This document shows, one piece after another, positions 1-6,375 of a stretch of 6,375 nucleotides of DNA; positions within the stretch are counted from its first letter, which is position 1; each line of letters begins with the position of its first letter. Source of the DNA: Thermoflexales bacterium (GTDB lineage Bacteria; Chloroflexota; Anaerolineae; Fen-1058); the NCBI GenBank assembly GCA_017999195.1, contig JAGOBP010000251.1:1-6375 (forward strand), read 5' to 3'. Under the pieces are notes generated by a model. It worked only from the letters and a program-made list of their open reading frames with translations, made no database searches and was not told the DNA's origin. The translations under genes were made by a program, and so were the position numbers.

Positions 1-1071
1 GGCCGGGCCGTCCTGGCTTTTATCCCGCTGCTCGTATCGGCGGCGGCCCTGGCCTTTGGCTTCATCTACTTGCGTGATCTGCAAACGACCTCGGCCGCGA
101 CCACGCCGCAGTTGGTGACTGTCGTATTAGCCATCATCTGGGGTGTCGGCGGCATGGTGCTGCTCTTCACGACCGCCAACTTCTTTGTCGAACAACTGCC
201 CGCCCAATGGACGCGCCGCCTGCAACCGATGATCTTCGTCGGCCCGGCGGTCCTGATGCTGATCTGGGCTTTGGCCCTGCCGACCATCCGCACGTTTATC
301 TTCAGCCTGTTCGATGCGGATAGCGTGAATTTCGTCGGGTTGCAAAACTTCATCGGCGTGTTCACCGACCCCAACATGTTGATCGTGTTTCGCAACAATC
401 TGTTGTGGATGGTCTTCGGCACGGCCTTCACCGCCTCGATGGGTCTCTTGATCGCCGTGTTGGCCGATCGGAGCCGCTTTGAAACTCTGGCGAAGGCGCT
501 GATTTTCCTGCCGATGGCGATCTCTTTCGTCGGCGCGGGCGTCATCTGGAATTTCATGTATGCGGTCAAACCGTCCGATGCGCCCCAGATTGGTTTGCTT
601 AACTCGATCGTGGTGTCGCTGGGCGGACAGCCGCAAGCCTGGACGGCCTTCTTCCAGCCGTGGAACAACTTCTTCCTGATCATCATCGTGATCTGGTTGC
701 AAACCGGCTACTCGATGGTGCTCTTCTCGGCGGCCATCAAGGGCATTTCCAGCGAAGTGCTGGAGGCCGCTCGGGTGGATGGCGCGAACGAAGTTCAGAT
801 TTTCTTCCAGATCATGATCCCCATGATCAAAGGCACGATCATTACGGTCGCCACCACGATCGTGATCTTTACGCTGAAAATATTCGACGTGGTGATCGTG
901 ATGACGGGCGGCCAGTACGGCACCAGCGTCATCGCCACCGAGTTCTATCGGCAGTATTTCACGTACAACAATAACGGTTATGGCTCGGCCATCGCCATCG
1001 TGCTGTTCATCGCCGTCATTCCGGTGATGGTCTACAATTTGCGCCAGTTCGCGCAACGGGAGGCGTTCTAA
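1..1071 (+). CDS. aglF: Alpha-glucoside ABC transporter permease, AglF-like (5' end cut by window edge)
   Basis: Inner-membrane permease of a carbohydrate ABC importer, the MalF-type partner of the next gene. The frame is open from base 1, so the true start lies upstream; a TTG at 70 should not be taken as the start, because the codons before it encode a membrane segment. Counting from the first codon, there are about eight membrane segments (near residues 4-22, 38-61, 76-103, 131-155, 166-187, 222-246, 278-302, 325-348). The first two are an extra N-terminal hairpin before the usual six-segment core, as in MalF and AglF. The cytoplasmic EAA loop that docks on the ATPase is clear, EAARVDGA at about 255-262, followed by the IMIP motif. 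Stretches such as LIFLPMAISFVGAGVIW and the PQAW/WNNFF region match my recollection of AglF more than generic MalF. The stop overlaps the aglG start by one base, so the two subunits should be made together. Substrate specificity cannot be read from a permease. Confidence 0.88.
   Translation, partial: GRAVLAFIPLLVSAAALAFGFIYLRDLQTTSAATTPQLVTVVLAIIWGVGGMVLLFTTANFFVEQLPAQWTRRLQPMIFVGPAVLMLIWALALPTIRTFIFSLFDADSVNFVGLQNFIGVFTDPNMLIVFRNNLLWMVFGTAFTASMGLLIAVLADRSRFETLAKALIFLPMAISFVGAGVIWNFMYAVKPSDAPQIGLLNSIVVSLGGQPQAWTAFFQPWNNFFLIIIVIWLQTGYSMVLFSAAIKGISSEVLEAARVDGANEVQIFFQIMIPMIKGTIITVATTIVIFTLKIFDVVIVMTGGQYGTSVIATEFYRQYFTYNNNGYGSAIAIVLFIAVIPVMVYNLRQFAQREAF
1058..1063 (+). promoter_or_regulatory. 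Shine-Dalgarno site of aglG
   Basis: GGGAGG lies 7 bases before the ATG at 1071, inside the last codons of aglF. This strong site with good spacing fixes the aglG start, which shares one base with the aglF TAA stop (TAATG arrangement). It indicates translational coupling of the two permease subunits. Confidence 0.85.
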
Positions 1072-2183
1072 TGGCTGCCACAACCGCTGCTAAAAAACCG
1101 CGCAAGCAATTCCTGAGCAGTCTGCTGGTCAACGGCGGTCTGGCGTTGATTTGTCTGCTGTGGACCATTCCCACCTTTGGCCTGTTGGTCTCATCGGTGC
1201 GCGACCGCATCGACATCAACACCACCGGCTGGTGGACGGTCTTCCCGCATCAAGACTGGGTCTCGGTCGAAACGATCAAGCCCGGCCCGGAAGTTGATCG
1301 CAATCAGCCGATGACGATGGCCGGGGTCACCGCGACCTTTGAAGAGTTCCGCGTGGGCATCGAAAAAGACGGCAAGCGTCTGCAATGGATCGGCAATCGG
1401 CGCGTCGGTTTCCTGGAAGTCCAACAGTACACCTGGACGGCCAACACGACGTTTACGCTGGAGAACTACAAGCAGGTGGCCGCAGGTGACGATTACACCG
1501 CGACCTTGAAAGATGGCACCACCGTCACCGAACGCGGCGATAACATGGGACGCGCTTTCCTCAACAGCATCGCCGTGGCGATTCCGTCCACCGTGCTCCC
1601 GATTGCGCTGGCGGCCTTTGCCGCTTACGGCTTTGCGTGGATGCGCTTCCCGGCGCGCAAGATGTTGTTTGCGCTGGTGGTGGCCCTGCTGGTCGTGCCG
1701 CTGCAAATCGCGCTGGTGCCCCTGCTCCGCGACTATGTGTCGTTGAAACTCAACGGGACGTTTTTGGCCGTATGGCTGGCGCACACCGGCTTTGGTCTGC
1801 CGCTGGCGACCTATCTGATGTATAACTACATCAGCGAACTGCCGCGCGACCTGCTGGAGTCGGCATTCATCGACGGCGCGTCGCACTTCACCATCTTCAC
1901 CAAGTTGATCCTGCCGCTGGCCGTGCCGGCGCTGGCGTCGTTCGCCATCTTCCAGTTCCTGTGGGTGTGGAACGACTATCTGGTCGCGTTGATCTTCATC
2001 GGCGCGTCGCCCACCAATCAGTTGGTCACGCAGCGTCTGGCCGAAATCGTCGGCTCGCGCGGGCAAGACTGGCACTTGCTGACAGCGGGCGCGTTCATCA
2101 CCATGCTACTGCCGTTGGGCGTGTTCCTCTCGCTGCAACGCTTCTTCGTGCGCGGCCTGCTGGCTGGCTCGGTTAAAGGCTAA
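1071..2183 (+). CDS. aglG: Alpha-glucoside ABC transporter permease, AglG-like, with long periplasmic loop
   Basis: Second inner-membrane permease of the importer, MalG-type, 370 residues against roughly 280-300 for common MalG-like proteins. Six membrane segments are seen near residues 18-40, 160-188, 196-220, 228-250, 283-308 and 335-356. The EAA loop is at 263-282 (ESAFIDGA, then LP), the contact with the ATPase. The blocks DINTTGWWTVF (48-58), WLAHTGFGLPLA (235-246), VGSRGQDWHLLTAG (327-340) and the C-terminus GLLAGSVKG are, from memory, hallmarks of AglG. The extra length is a hydrophilic loop of about 115 residues (43-158) between segments 1 and 2, which should face the periplasmic side. 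It may contact the binding protein, as the P2 loop of MalF does, but that is inference. I recall that the S. meliloti AglG is also long, so the loop may be normal in this subfamily. The start is fixed by a strong Shine-Dalgarno site and the one-base overlap with aglF. Confidence 0.9.
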   Translation: MAATTAAKKPRKQFLSSLLVNGGLALICLLWTIPTFGLLVSSVRDRIDINTTGWWTVFPHQDWVSVETIKPGPEVDRNQPMTMAGVTATFEEFRVGIEKDGKRLQWIGNRRVGFLEVQQYTWTANTTFTLENYKQVAAGDDYTATLKDGTTVTERGDNMGRAFLNSIAVAIPSTVLPIALAAFAAYGFAWMRFPARKMLFALVVALLVVPLQIALVPLLRDYVSLKLNGTFLAVWLAHTGFGLPLATYLMYNYISELPRDLLESAFIDGASHFTIFTKLILPLAVPALASFAIFQFLWVWNDYLVALIFIGASPTNQLVTQRLAEIVGSRGQDWHLLTAGAFITMLLPLGVFLSLQRFFVRGLLAGSVKG

Positions 2184-2191
2184 AGATTCAG

Positions 2192-2257
2192 CCACGAATT
2201 TTCACGAATCAACACGAATTCAGGCGCGCATTAGCGAAAATTCGTGTTGATTCGTGG
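2192..2257. repeat. Inverted repeat built from 10-base-phased CACGAAT units
   Basis: This fills nearly all of the 80-base spacer between aglG and the GH13 gene. The left half has three exact copies of CACGAAT at 2193, 2203 and 2213, a strict 10-base period. The right half has the complement ATTCGTG at 2240 and 2250, plus a weaker copy (ATTAGCG, 5 of 7 bases) at 2230 in the same phase. The arms 2203-2220 and 2239-2256 are perfect 18-base inverted repeats around an 18-base loop. A second register, 2193-2209 with 2230-2246, pairs 15 of 17 bases. No T-run follows on either strand, so it is not a typical terminator. Motifs of this kind recur as dispersed intergenic repeats in several bacterial phyla, by my recollection. 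Here it could form a hairpin in the operon transcript that affects mRNA stability or access to the downstream start. Confidence 0.85.
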
Positions 2258-2263
2258 ATCAAA

Positions 2264-3868
2264 ATGACCATGACAAATTCGGCGAGTTGGTATCAAACGG
2301 CGGTCTTTTACGAACTTCACGTCCGCGCCTTTAGCGACAGCAATGGCGACGGGCACGGCGACTTGCGGGGTCTCATCACCCGATTGGACTATCTGCGCGA
2401 CTTGGGCGTGAACTGCGTCTGGCTGCTGCCGATCAATCCGTCGCCCTTGCACGATGACGGCTACGATGTGGCCGACTATCGCAACATTCACCCGGATTTT
2501 GGCACGCTGGACGACTTCCGCGAACTGATCGCGCAGGCGCATCAACGCGGCCTGCGCATCCTCATGGACCTCGTGCTCAACCACACCTCCGAGCAGCACG
2601 CGTGGTTTCAAGCGGCCCGCTCGGACCGCCACTCGCCCTATCGGGATTTCTACGTCTGGAGCGACACCGATCAAAAATATGCCGACGTGCGCATCGTCTT
2701 TTGCGATGTCGAACCGTCCAACTGGACGTGGGACGAAGTGGCGGGTCAATACTACTGGCACCGCTTCTACCGACAGCAGCCCGACCTAAACTATGACAAT
2801 CCTGCCGTGCGCGCCGAGATGTTAGACGTGGCGCGCTTTTGGCTTGATCTCGGCGTCGACGGTTTCCGCCTGGATGCCGTGACCTATCTCTTTGAACGTG
2901 AAGGCACCGATTGCGCGGGCTTGCCGGAAACGCACGCCTATCTTAAAGACCTGCGCCGCCTCATCGACACGCATTATCCCGATCGCGTCTTGCTGTGCGA
3001 AGCCAATTTGTGGCCGGGCGAACTGCGCGCCTACTTCGGCGGCGAAATCAACGACGAATGCCAGATGGGCTTTCACTTCCCCTTGATGCCGCGCGTCTTC
3101 ATGGCGCTGGCGCAGGCCGATCGCACGCCCATCGTGGAAATTCTGGCGCAGACACCGCAATTACCGGCGGGCGCACAGTGGGCCACCTTCCTGCGCAATC
3201 ACGATGAATTGACGCTGGAAATGGTCACGCCCGAAGAGCGCGACTTCATGTGGCAAACTTATGCGCCCGAGCCGCGCATGAAGATCAACCTGGGCATTCG
3301 CCGCCGCCTCGCGCCGCTCCTCAATCACGACGCGCGCCTGATCAAGTTGGCCAACTCCATTTTGCTGACGCTGACGGGTTCGCCGGTGCTCTACTACGGC
3401 GATGAGATTGGTCTGGGCGACAACATCTGGCTGGACGATCGCAACGGTGTGCGTACGCCCATGCCGTGGAATTCCTCGGTAAATGCAGGCTTTTCTGCGA
3501 CCGATCACCTGTACGCCCCCCTTGGCGCTGATTACGCCACCGTCAACGTGGCCGCCCAGCAAGCCGATCCGGCTTCGGTGCTCAACTGGTTCAAGCACGC
3601 GCTGCACGTTCGCCAACAGCATCCGGCTTTGGGGCAAGGCGAACTGCACTGGCTGCCCAACGACCAGCCCGCGCTGTTGGCGTACTGGCGCATCCATCAC
3701 GCCGATCGGGTGTTAGTGATCAATAATCTATCGGCTCAAGTGCAGGCCATCGACTTACCCGCTGATGCGGCGTATTTCGATCTGTTATCAAAATCACTCG
3801 TCACTCAGCACTCGTCACTTCAGCCCTATCAATGCCTGTGGCTGACCCCGTCAATCGCTCAATCATGA
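2264..3868 (+). CDS. treS: GH13 trehalose synthase-like enzyme (maltose alpha-D-glucosyltransferase type)
   Basis: Cytoplasmic alpha-glucoside-acting TIM-barrel enzyme of 534 residues, without a signal peptide. Family members interconvert maltose and trehalose by intramolecular glucosyl transfer, with some hydrolysis. The barrel starts at once (AVFYELHVRAFSDSNGDG, 13-30). Conserved region I is LNHTS (105-109), the nucleophile D204 is in DGFRLDAV, the acid/base E246 is in CEAN, and the transition-state Asp D314 is in RNHDE. Stretches typical of TreS rather than generic amylases are SNWTWD (152-157), YYWHRFY (163-169), EREGTDC...LPETH (211-224) and GIRRRLAPLL (344-353). A short beta C-terminal domain follows from about 430; there is no fused maltokinase. 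Residue 401 is Pro in RTPMPW, where TreS usually has Gln. In-frame ATGs at 2264 and 2270 are both possible; only a weak GGA (2256-2258), inside the repeat arm, precedes them. The 3' end overlaps the GH36 gene. Beside AglFG it may replace the GH13 alpha-glucosidase of S. meliloti agl loci; a sucrose or maltose hydrolase role is possible. Confidence 0.82.
   Translation: MTMTNSASWYQTAVFYELHVRAFSDSNGDGHGDLRGLITRLDYLRDLGVNCVWLLPINPSPLHDDGYDVADYRNIHPDFGTLDDFRELIAQAHQRGLRILMDLVLNHTSEQHAWFQAARSDRHSPYRDFYVWSDTDQKYADVRIVFCDVEPSNWTWDEVAGQYYWHRFYRQQPDLNYDNPAVRAEMLDVARFWLDLGVDGFRLDAVTYLFEREGTDCAGLPETHAYLKDLRRLIDTHYPDRVLLCEANLWPGELRAYFGGEINDECQMGFHFPLMPRVFMALAQADRTPIVEILAQTPQLPAGAQWATFLRNHDELTLEMVTPEERDFMWQTYAPEPRMKINLGIRRRLAPLLNHDARLIKLANSILLTLTGSPVLYYGDEIGLGDNIWLDDRNGVRTPMPWNSSVNAGFSATDHLYAPLGADYATVNVAAQQADPASVLNWFKHALHVRQQHPALGQGELHWLPNDQPALLAYWRIHHADRVLVINNLSAQVQAIDLPADAAYFDLLSKSLVTQHSSLQPYQCLWLTPSIAQS
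3795..3823 (+). repeat. Four-unit heptanucleotide repeat inside the GH13 coding sequence
   Basis: Four tandem units follow each other: CACTCGT (3795), CACTCAG (3802), CACTCGT (3809) and CACTTCAG (3816, one base longer). They can also be read as a duplicated 14/15-base unit. The array lies in the frame of the GH13 C-terminal domain and encodes a loop of about ten residues (SLVTQHSSLQ, near 511-520) just before the final PYQCLWL strand. Since 7 is not a multiple of 3, successive units encode different residues. Heptanucleotide arrays are known as dispersed elements in cyanobacteria (STRR sequences) and this resembles them in form; relatedness is not shown. Confidence 0.75.
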
Positions 3869-6072
3869 TCCACTTCAACCCGGACACGCGCACTTTCAAC
3901 CTGATCCTTCGCAGCAGTTACTACGCCTGTCAGGTCGATCACGCTGATCGATTAATTCATCTGGGTTGGGGGCCGCGCCCCGATCGCTCTTCACCCGCCG
4001 ATCGAGTGCGCGGCGACACCGCCCCGAATTATGAGCCGCCAGGCAGTTTCATCACGCAGTTCCGCCCCGATGAAGTGCTGACCTTCGGCGACGTCACCTC
4101 GTATCAAGTCACGCTGAAAGCCAACTTTGCGTCACTGCCTGTGCCGCTGCAAGACGGCGAAGCGCTGCATCTGCCCATTCGCGATCTGCGCCTGCGCTAT
4201 GTCGATCACGCCATCGTGACTGACGCGCAACCGGGCCTCGCGCCGACCCTCGGTTTACCCCTGAAAAATAAGGCTGTGCGCGAAACACTGCGCGTTCGAC
4301 TGAAAGACCCCGTTCAAGAGTTCTTCGTCACGGTGTGCTATCGCCTCACGCCCGAGCACGACATCATCGAACGCTGGCTTGAATTGGAGAATACGGGGAC
4401 GGCTGTTGTCTCGTTCGAAGTCTGCAACTTTGCGTCAATGCATTTGCCCAATGGCACGACTGAATTGACTTACGTCACCGGCACGTGGGCGCGCGAGTTC
4501 ACCTCGCAGCGGCAGCGTTTGTCACCGGGCACCCACGTCATCGAAAGCCGCAACCTGCAAACCAGCCACTTTGCCAATCCGTTTGTCATGCTCAATCGAC
4601 CCGGCCACACATGGGAAGAGACGGGCACGGTTTACTTTGGCGCACTCGCGTACAGCGGCGCATGGCAAATCGCCGTGGAGCAAACCCCGACCTGGGCCGT
4701 GCGCGTGCACGCAGGCTACCATCCCTTCGATTTCGCGCTCGATATTGCGCCGGGCCAGAAGCACATCACGCCCGCCCTGGTGTGCGGCGTCAGCGCCGAG
4801 GGCTGGGGCGGCGCGAGTCGGCGCTTGCATGCCTTTACGCAAGAGCGCGTGCTGCCGCACGGTGCGCCCGTGCGCCCCGTGCTCTACAACAGTTGGGAAG
4901 CCACCTACTTCAACGTGAGTTACGACAGCCAGATCGAGTTGGCGCGCAAGGCGGCCGCCATCGGCGTGGAGTTGTTCTGCGTGGACGATGGCTGGTTCGG
5001 CGCGCGGCGCAGCGACCGTGCGGGGCTGGGCGATTGGGTCGTGCGCGCCGATGCTTTTCCCAACGGGCTAGAACAACTTGTGACGGAAGTGCAAAAACTG
5101 GGAATGAAGTTCGGCCTGTGGGTTGAGCCGGAAATGGTGAACGCCGATTCTGATCTGTACCGCCTACATCCTGATTGGGTGCTGCACTTTCCCGGTCGTG
5201 AACGCACTGAGTCGCGCAATCAATTGATCCTTGATTTTGGCCGCGCCGAAGTCGTCGAGCATATTTTCTCGGCACTCGATGCACTGGTTGATCGCTATGC
5301 TATTGCTTTCTTCAAGTGGGACATGAATCGACTTGCCACCGAGCCCGGCTCAGTCGCGGGCAAAGCCATCTGGCGCGCGCACACCGCAGGCGTATATTCG
5401 ATCATGGATCGCTTGCGCGCCAAACATCCCGCGCTGGAGATTCAAAGTTGTTCCGGCGGCGGCGGCCGCATCGATTTGGGCATTCTCGCTCGAACGGATC
5501 AGGTGTGGACCAGCGACAACACCGATGCCTTTGACCGCCTTCGCATTCAAGAGGGCTTTAGTTTGGCCTATCCCGCGCGCTGCATGGAAGCGTGGGTCAC
5601 GCACGAACGCAGCCACATCACACAGCGCATCACATCATTAGCCTTGCGCTTCGATGTGGCGATGCGCGGCGCATTAGGCATCGGCTCCAGCCTCAACGAA
5701 TTGAGCGAAGCAGAACTGGCCGAGTACGCCAGTTATATCGCGTTTTACAAGCGCATTCGGCCTATCATTCAAAATGGCACGTTGTATCGGCTGGAACGGC
5801 TGGAAGAATTTCAGGCCTCGGTCGTCGAGTATGTCCAATCGGATGGGCGCGCAGCCGTTTATTCTGTGGCTTTACGCGATCATCAAATTGGCAGCGCCCG
5901 ACCTGTGCCTGTGCTCAAAGGCTTGATCCCAGACGCGCTGTATTCCATCACCGATCGACATCAACGCGAAGTTCATCGCACCAGCGGTTATGAATTGATG
6001 ACGCTGGGCCTGCCGCGCGAGTTGAACGAGTACATCGGTTACAGCCAAACACTGCATTTACAGGCCAATTAG
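3865..6072 (+). CDS. GH36 alpha-galactosidase
   Basis: Hydrolyses terminal alpha-1,6-linked galactose from melibiose, raffinose and related oligosaccharides; no signal peptide, so cytoplasmic. With the start at 3865 it has 735 residues, the usual size for bacterial GH36 enzymes of the AgaB/MelA group. An N-terminal beta domain (1 to about 330) is followed by the catalytic barrel: SWEATYF (343-349), DDGWFG (374-379), LWVEPEMV (418-425), KWDMNR with nucleophile D486, CSGGGGR (529-535), and SDNTD with the likely acid/base D551. A C-terminal beta domain closes the protein. The start at 3865 gives ATGA, a 4-base overlap with the GH13 stop, and the N-terminus MIHFNPDTRTF typical of the family. An in-frame ATG at 3832 would add 11 residues and overlap the GH13 gene by 37 bases, so it is less likely. 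No Shine-Dalgarno sequence precedes either start, so translation probably depends on coupling to the GH13 gene. The galactose released points to alpha-galactosides among the imported sugars. Confidence 0.93.
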   Translation: MIHFNPDTRTFNLILRSSYYACQVDHADRLIHLGWGPRPDRSSPADRVRGDTAPNYEPPGSFITQFRPDEVLTFGDVTSYQVTLKANFASLPVPLQDGEALHLPIRDLRLRYVDHAIVTDAQPGLAPTLGLPLKNKAVRETLRVRLKDPVQEFFVTVCYRLTPEHDIIERWLELENTGTAVVSFEVCNFASMHLPNGTTELTYVTGTWAREFTSQRQRLSPGTHVIESRNLQTSHFANPFVMLNRPGHTWEETGTVYFGALAYSGAWQIAVEQTPTWAVRVHAGYHPFDFALDIAPGQKHITPALVCGVSAEGWGGASRRLHAFTQERVLPHGAPVRPVLYNSWEATYFNVSYDSQIELARKAAAIGVELFCVDDGWFGARRSDRAGLGDWVVRADAFPNGLEQLVTEVQKLGMKFGLWVEPEMVNADSDLYRLHPDWVLHFPGRERTESRNQLILDFGRAEVVEHIFSALDALVDRYAIAFFKWDMNRLATEPGSVAGKAIWRAHTAGVYSIMDRLRAKHPALEIQSCSGGGGRIDLGILARTDQVWTSDNTDAFDRLRIQEGFSLAYPARCMEAWVTHERSHITQRITSLALRFDVAMRGALGIGSSLNELSEAELAEYASYIAFYKRIRPIIQNGTLYRLERLEEFQASVVEYVQSDGRAAVYSVALRDHQIGSARPVPVLKGLIPDALYSITDRHQREVHRTSGYELMTLGLPRELNEYIGYSQTLHLQAN

Positions 6073-6090
6073 GCCTTATTCTGAACGTGT

Positions 6091-6095
6091 GAGGA
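6091..6095 (+). promoter_or_regulatory. Shine-Dalgarno site of the sugar kinase gene
   Basis: GAGGA lies 7 bases before the ATG at 6103, within the 30-base gap after the GH36 stop. It supports the kinase start and independent ribosome entry. No promoter or terminator-like hairpin is visible in this short gap, so the kinase is probably in the same transcript. Confidence 0.75.
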
Positions 6096-6102
6096 TTCAT
6101 CC

Positions 6103-6375
6103 ATGCCCGACATCATCACCTTTGGAGAAATGCTGATCGATTTTGTGCCCACCGTCAGCGGCGTGTCATTGATGGACGCGCCCGCCTTCATCAAAGCGCC
6201 CGGCGGCGCGACGGCGAACGTGGCCGTGGGCGCGGCGCGGCTGGGCGCCAGCGCGGGCTTCATGGGCAAAGTGGGCGACGATGCCTTTGGCCGTTTTCTG
6301 GAACGCACGCTGCATGAGGCCAACGTCGATACGCACGCCCTGCGGTTTGCCGCCAACGCGCGCACGTCGCTGGCC
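6103..6375 (+). CDS. PfkB-family sugar kinase, fructokinase-like (3' end cut by window edge)
   Basis: N-terminal 91 residues of a ribokinase/PfkB-family kinase; the frame is still open at the last base. It starts PDIITFGEMLIDFVP, the form typical of fructokinases (GEmLIDF), and carries PfkB signature 1, GGATANVAVGAARLG (34-48), which shapes the sugar-binding lid region, then KVGDDAFGRFL (56-66). The ATP-site motif and catalytic Asp (GAGD) lie beyond the window. Known relatives phosphorylate fructose with ATP in the cytoplasm; related members act on ketodeoxygluconate or other sugars, so the substrate is not certain from this part. Following a GH13 and a GH36 enzyme, fructose freed from sucrose or raffinose is the sensible substrate. 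The gene is locally very GC-rich (48 of 60 bases in 6181-6240), probably because of Gly/Ala codons. The start is supported by GAGGA 7 bases upstream. Confidence 0.85.
   Translation, partial: MPDIITFGEMLIDFVPTVSGVSLMDAPAFIKAPGGATANVAVGAARLGASAGFMGKVGDDAFGRFLERTLHEANVDTHALRFAANARTSLA

Noticed and set aside
70..72. TTG at 70 as the start of the aglF-like gene
   Set aside because: The frame is open to base 1 and the 23 preceding codons encode a hydrophobic membrane segment that fits the AglF N-terminal hairpin. No Shine-Dalgarno sequence precedes the TTG.
217..910. High density of GATC and CGATCG sites as a possible signal
   Set aside because: Most arise from ATC isoleucine codons following codons that end in G in this Ile-rich membrane protein, so codon use explains them.
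127..1083. Long open frame on the minus strand opposite aglF, and a similar one at 1191-2075 opposite aglG
   Set aside because: Their translations are dominated by His, Asp, Arg and Gln with no recognisable domain, as expected for the antisense of GC-rich, membrane-protein codons. The + strand genes are unmistakable.
2203..2256. Rho-independent terminator between aglG and the GH13 gene
   Set aside because: The stem is AT-rich in part, the loop is 18 bases and no T-run follows on either strand; the downstream gene begins 8 bases after the stem.
2193..2256. CRISPR-like array from the CACGAAT copies
   Set aside because: Units are 7 bases with 3-base gaps and are inverted in the second half; this is far too short for repeat-spacer structure and no cas gene is near.
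3832..3864. Upstream ATG at 3832 as the GH36 start
   Set aside because: It gives a 37-base overlap with the GH13 gene and 11 residues without family character; the ATG at 3865 forms the common ATGA coupling and a typical family N-terminus.
6073..6102. Promoter or operator between the GH36 and kinase genes
   Set aside because: The 30 bases hold a Shine-Dalgarno site but no palindrome and no convincing -35/-10 pair.

Overview
The window is a GC-rich bacterial segment in which every supported gene lies on the + strand. It reads as the middle of one carbohydrate-uptake and breakdown operon. In order it holds: the 3' part of an AglF-type ABC permease (1-1071), a complete AglG-type permease (1071-2183), an 80-base spacer filled by an inverted-repeat element (about 2192-2257), a GH13 enzyme of trehalose-synthase type (2264-3868), a GH36 alpha-galactosidase (3865-6072), and the 5' end of a PfkB-family, fructokinase-like sugar kinase (6103 to beyond the window end).

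The junctions are tight: 1 base of overlap between the permeases, a 4-base ATGA overlap between the two glycosidases, and 30 bases before the kinase. Neither glycosidase shows a signal peptide, so sugar import followed by hydrolysis in the cytoplasm is the natural reading. The permeases resemble the AglF/AglG pair of the alpha-glucoside transporter known from Sinorhizobium meliloti, which takes sucrose, maltose and trehalose. An alpha-galactosidase plus a fructokinase-like enzyme suggests that alpha-galactosides of sucrose (raffinose, stachyose) may also be handled: GH36 would release galactose, and the remaining sucrose would be processed to give fructose for the kinase. This substrate assignment is inference. 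The binding protein and ATPase are not in the window.

The host is not identifiable with certainty. The gene families and the short repetitive elements fit a Chloroflexota-like bacterium, but no taxonomic marker is present.

Beyond ordinary metabolic genes there are two repeat structures: a three-unit, 10-base-phased inverted repeat in the only real spacer of the operon, and a four-unit heptanucleotide array inside the coding sequence near the 3' end of the GH13 gene. I see no RNA gene, CRISPR array, transposase or credible rho-independent terminator, and no clearly undescribed system.
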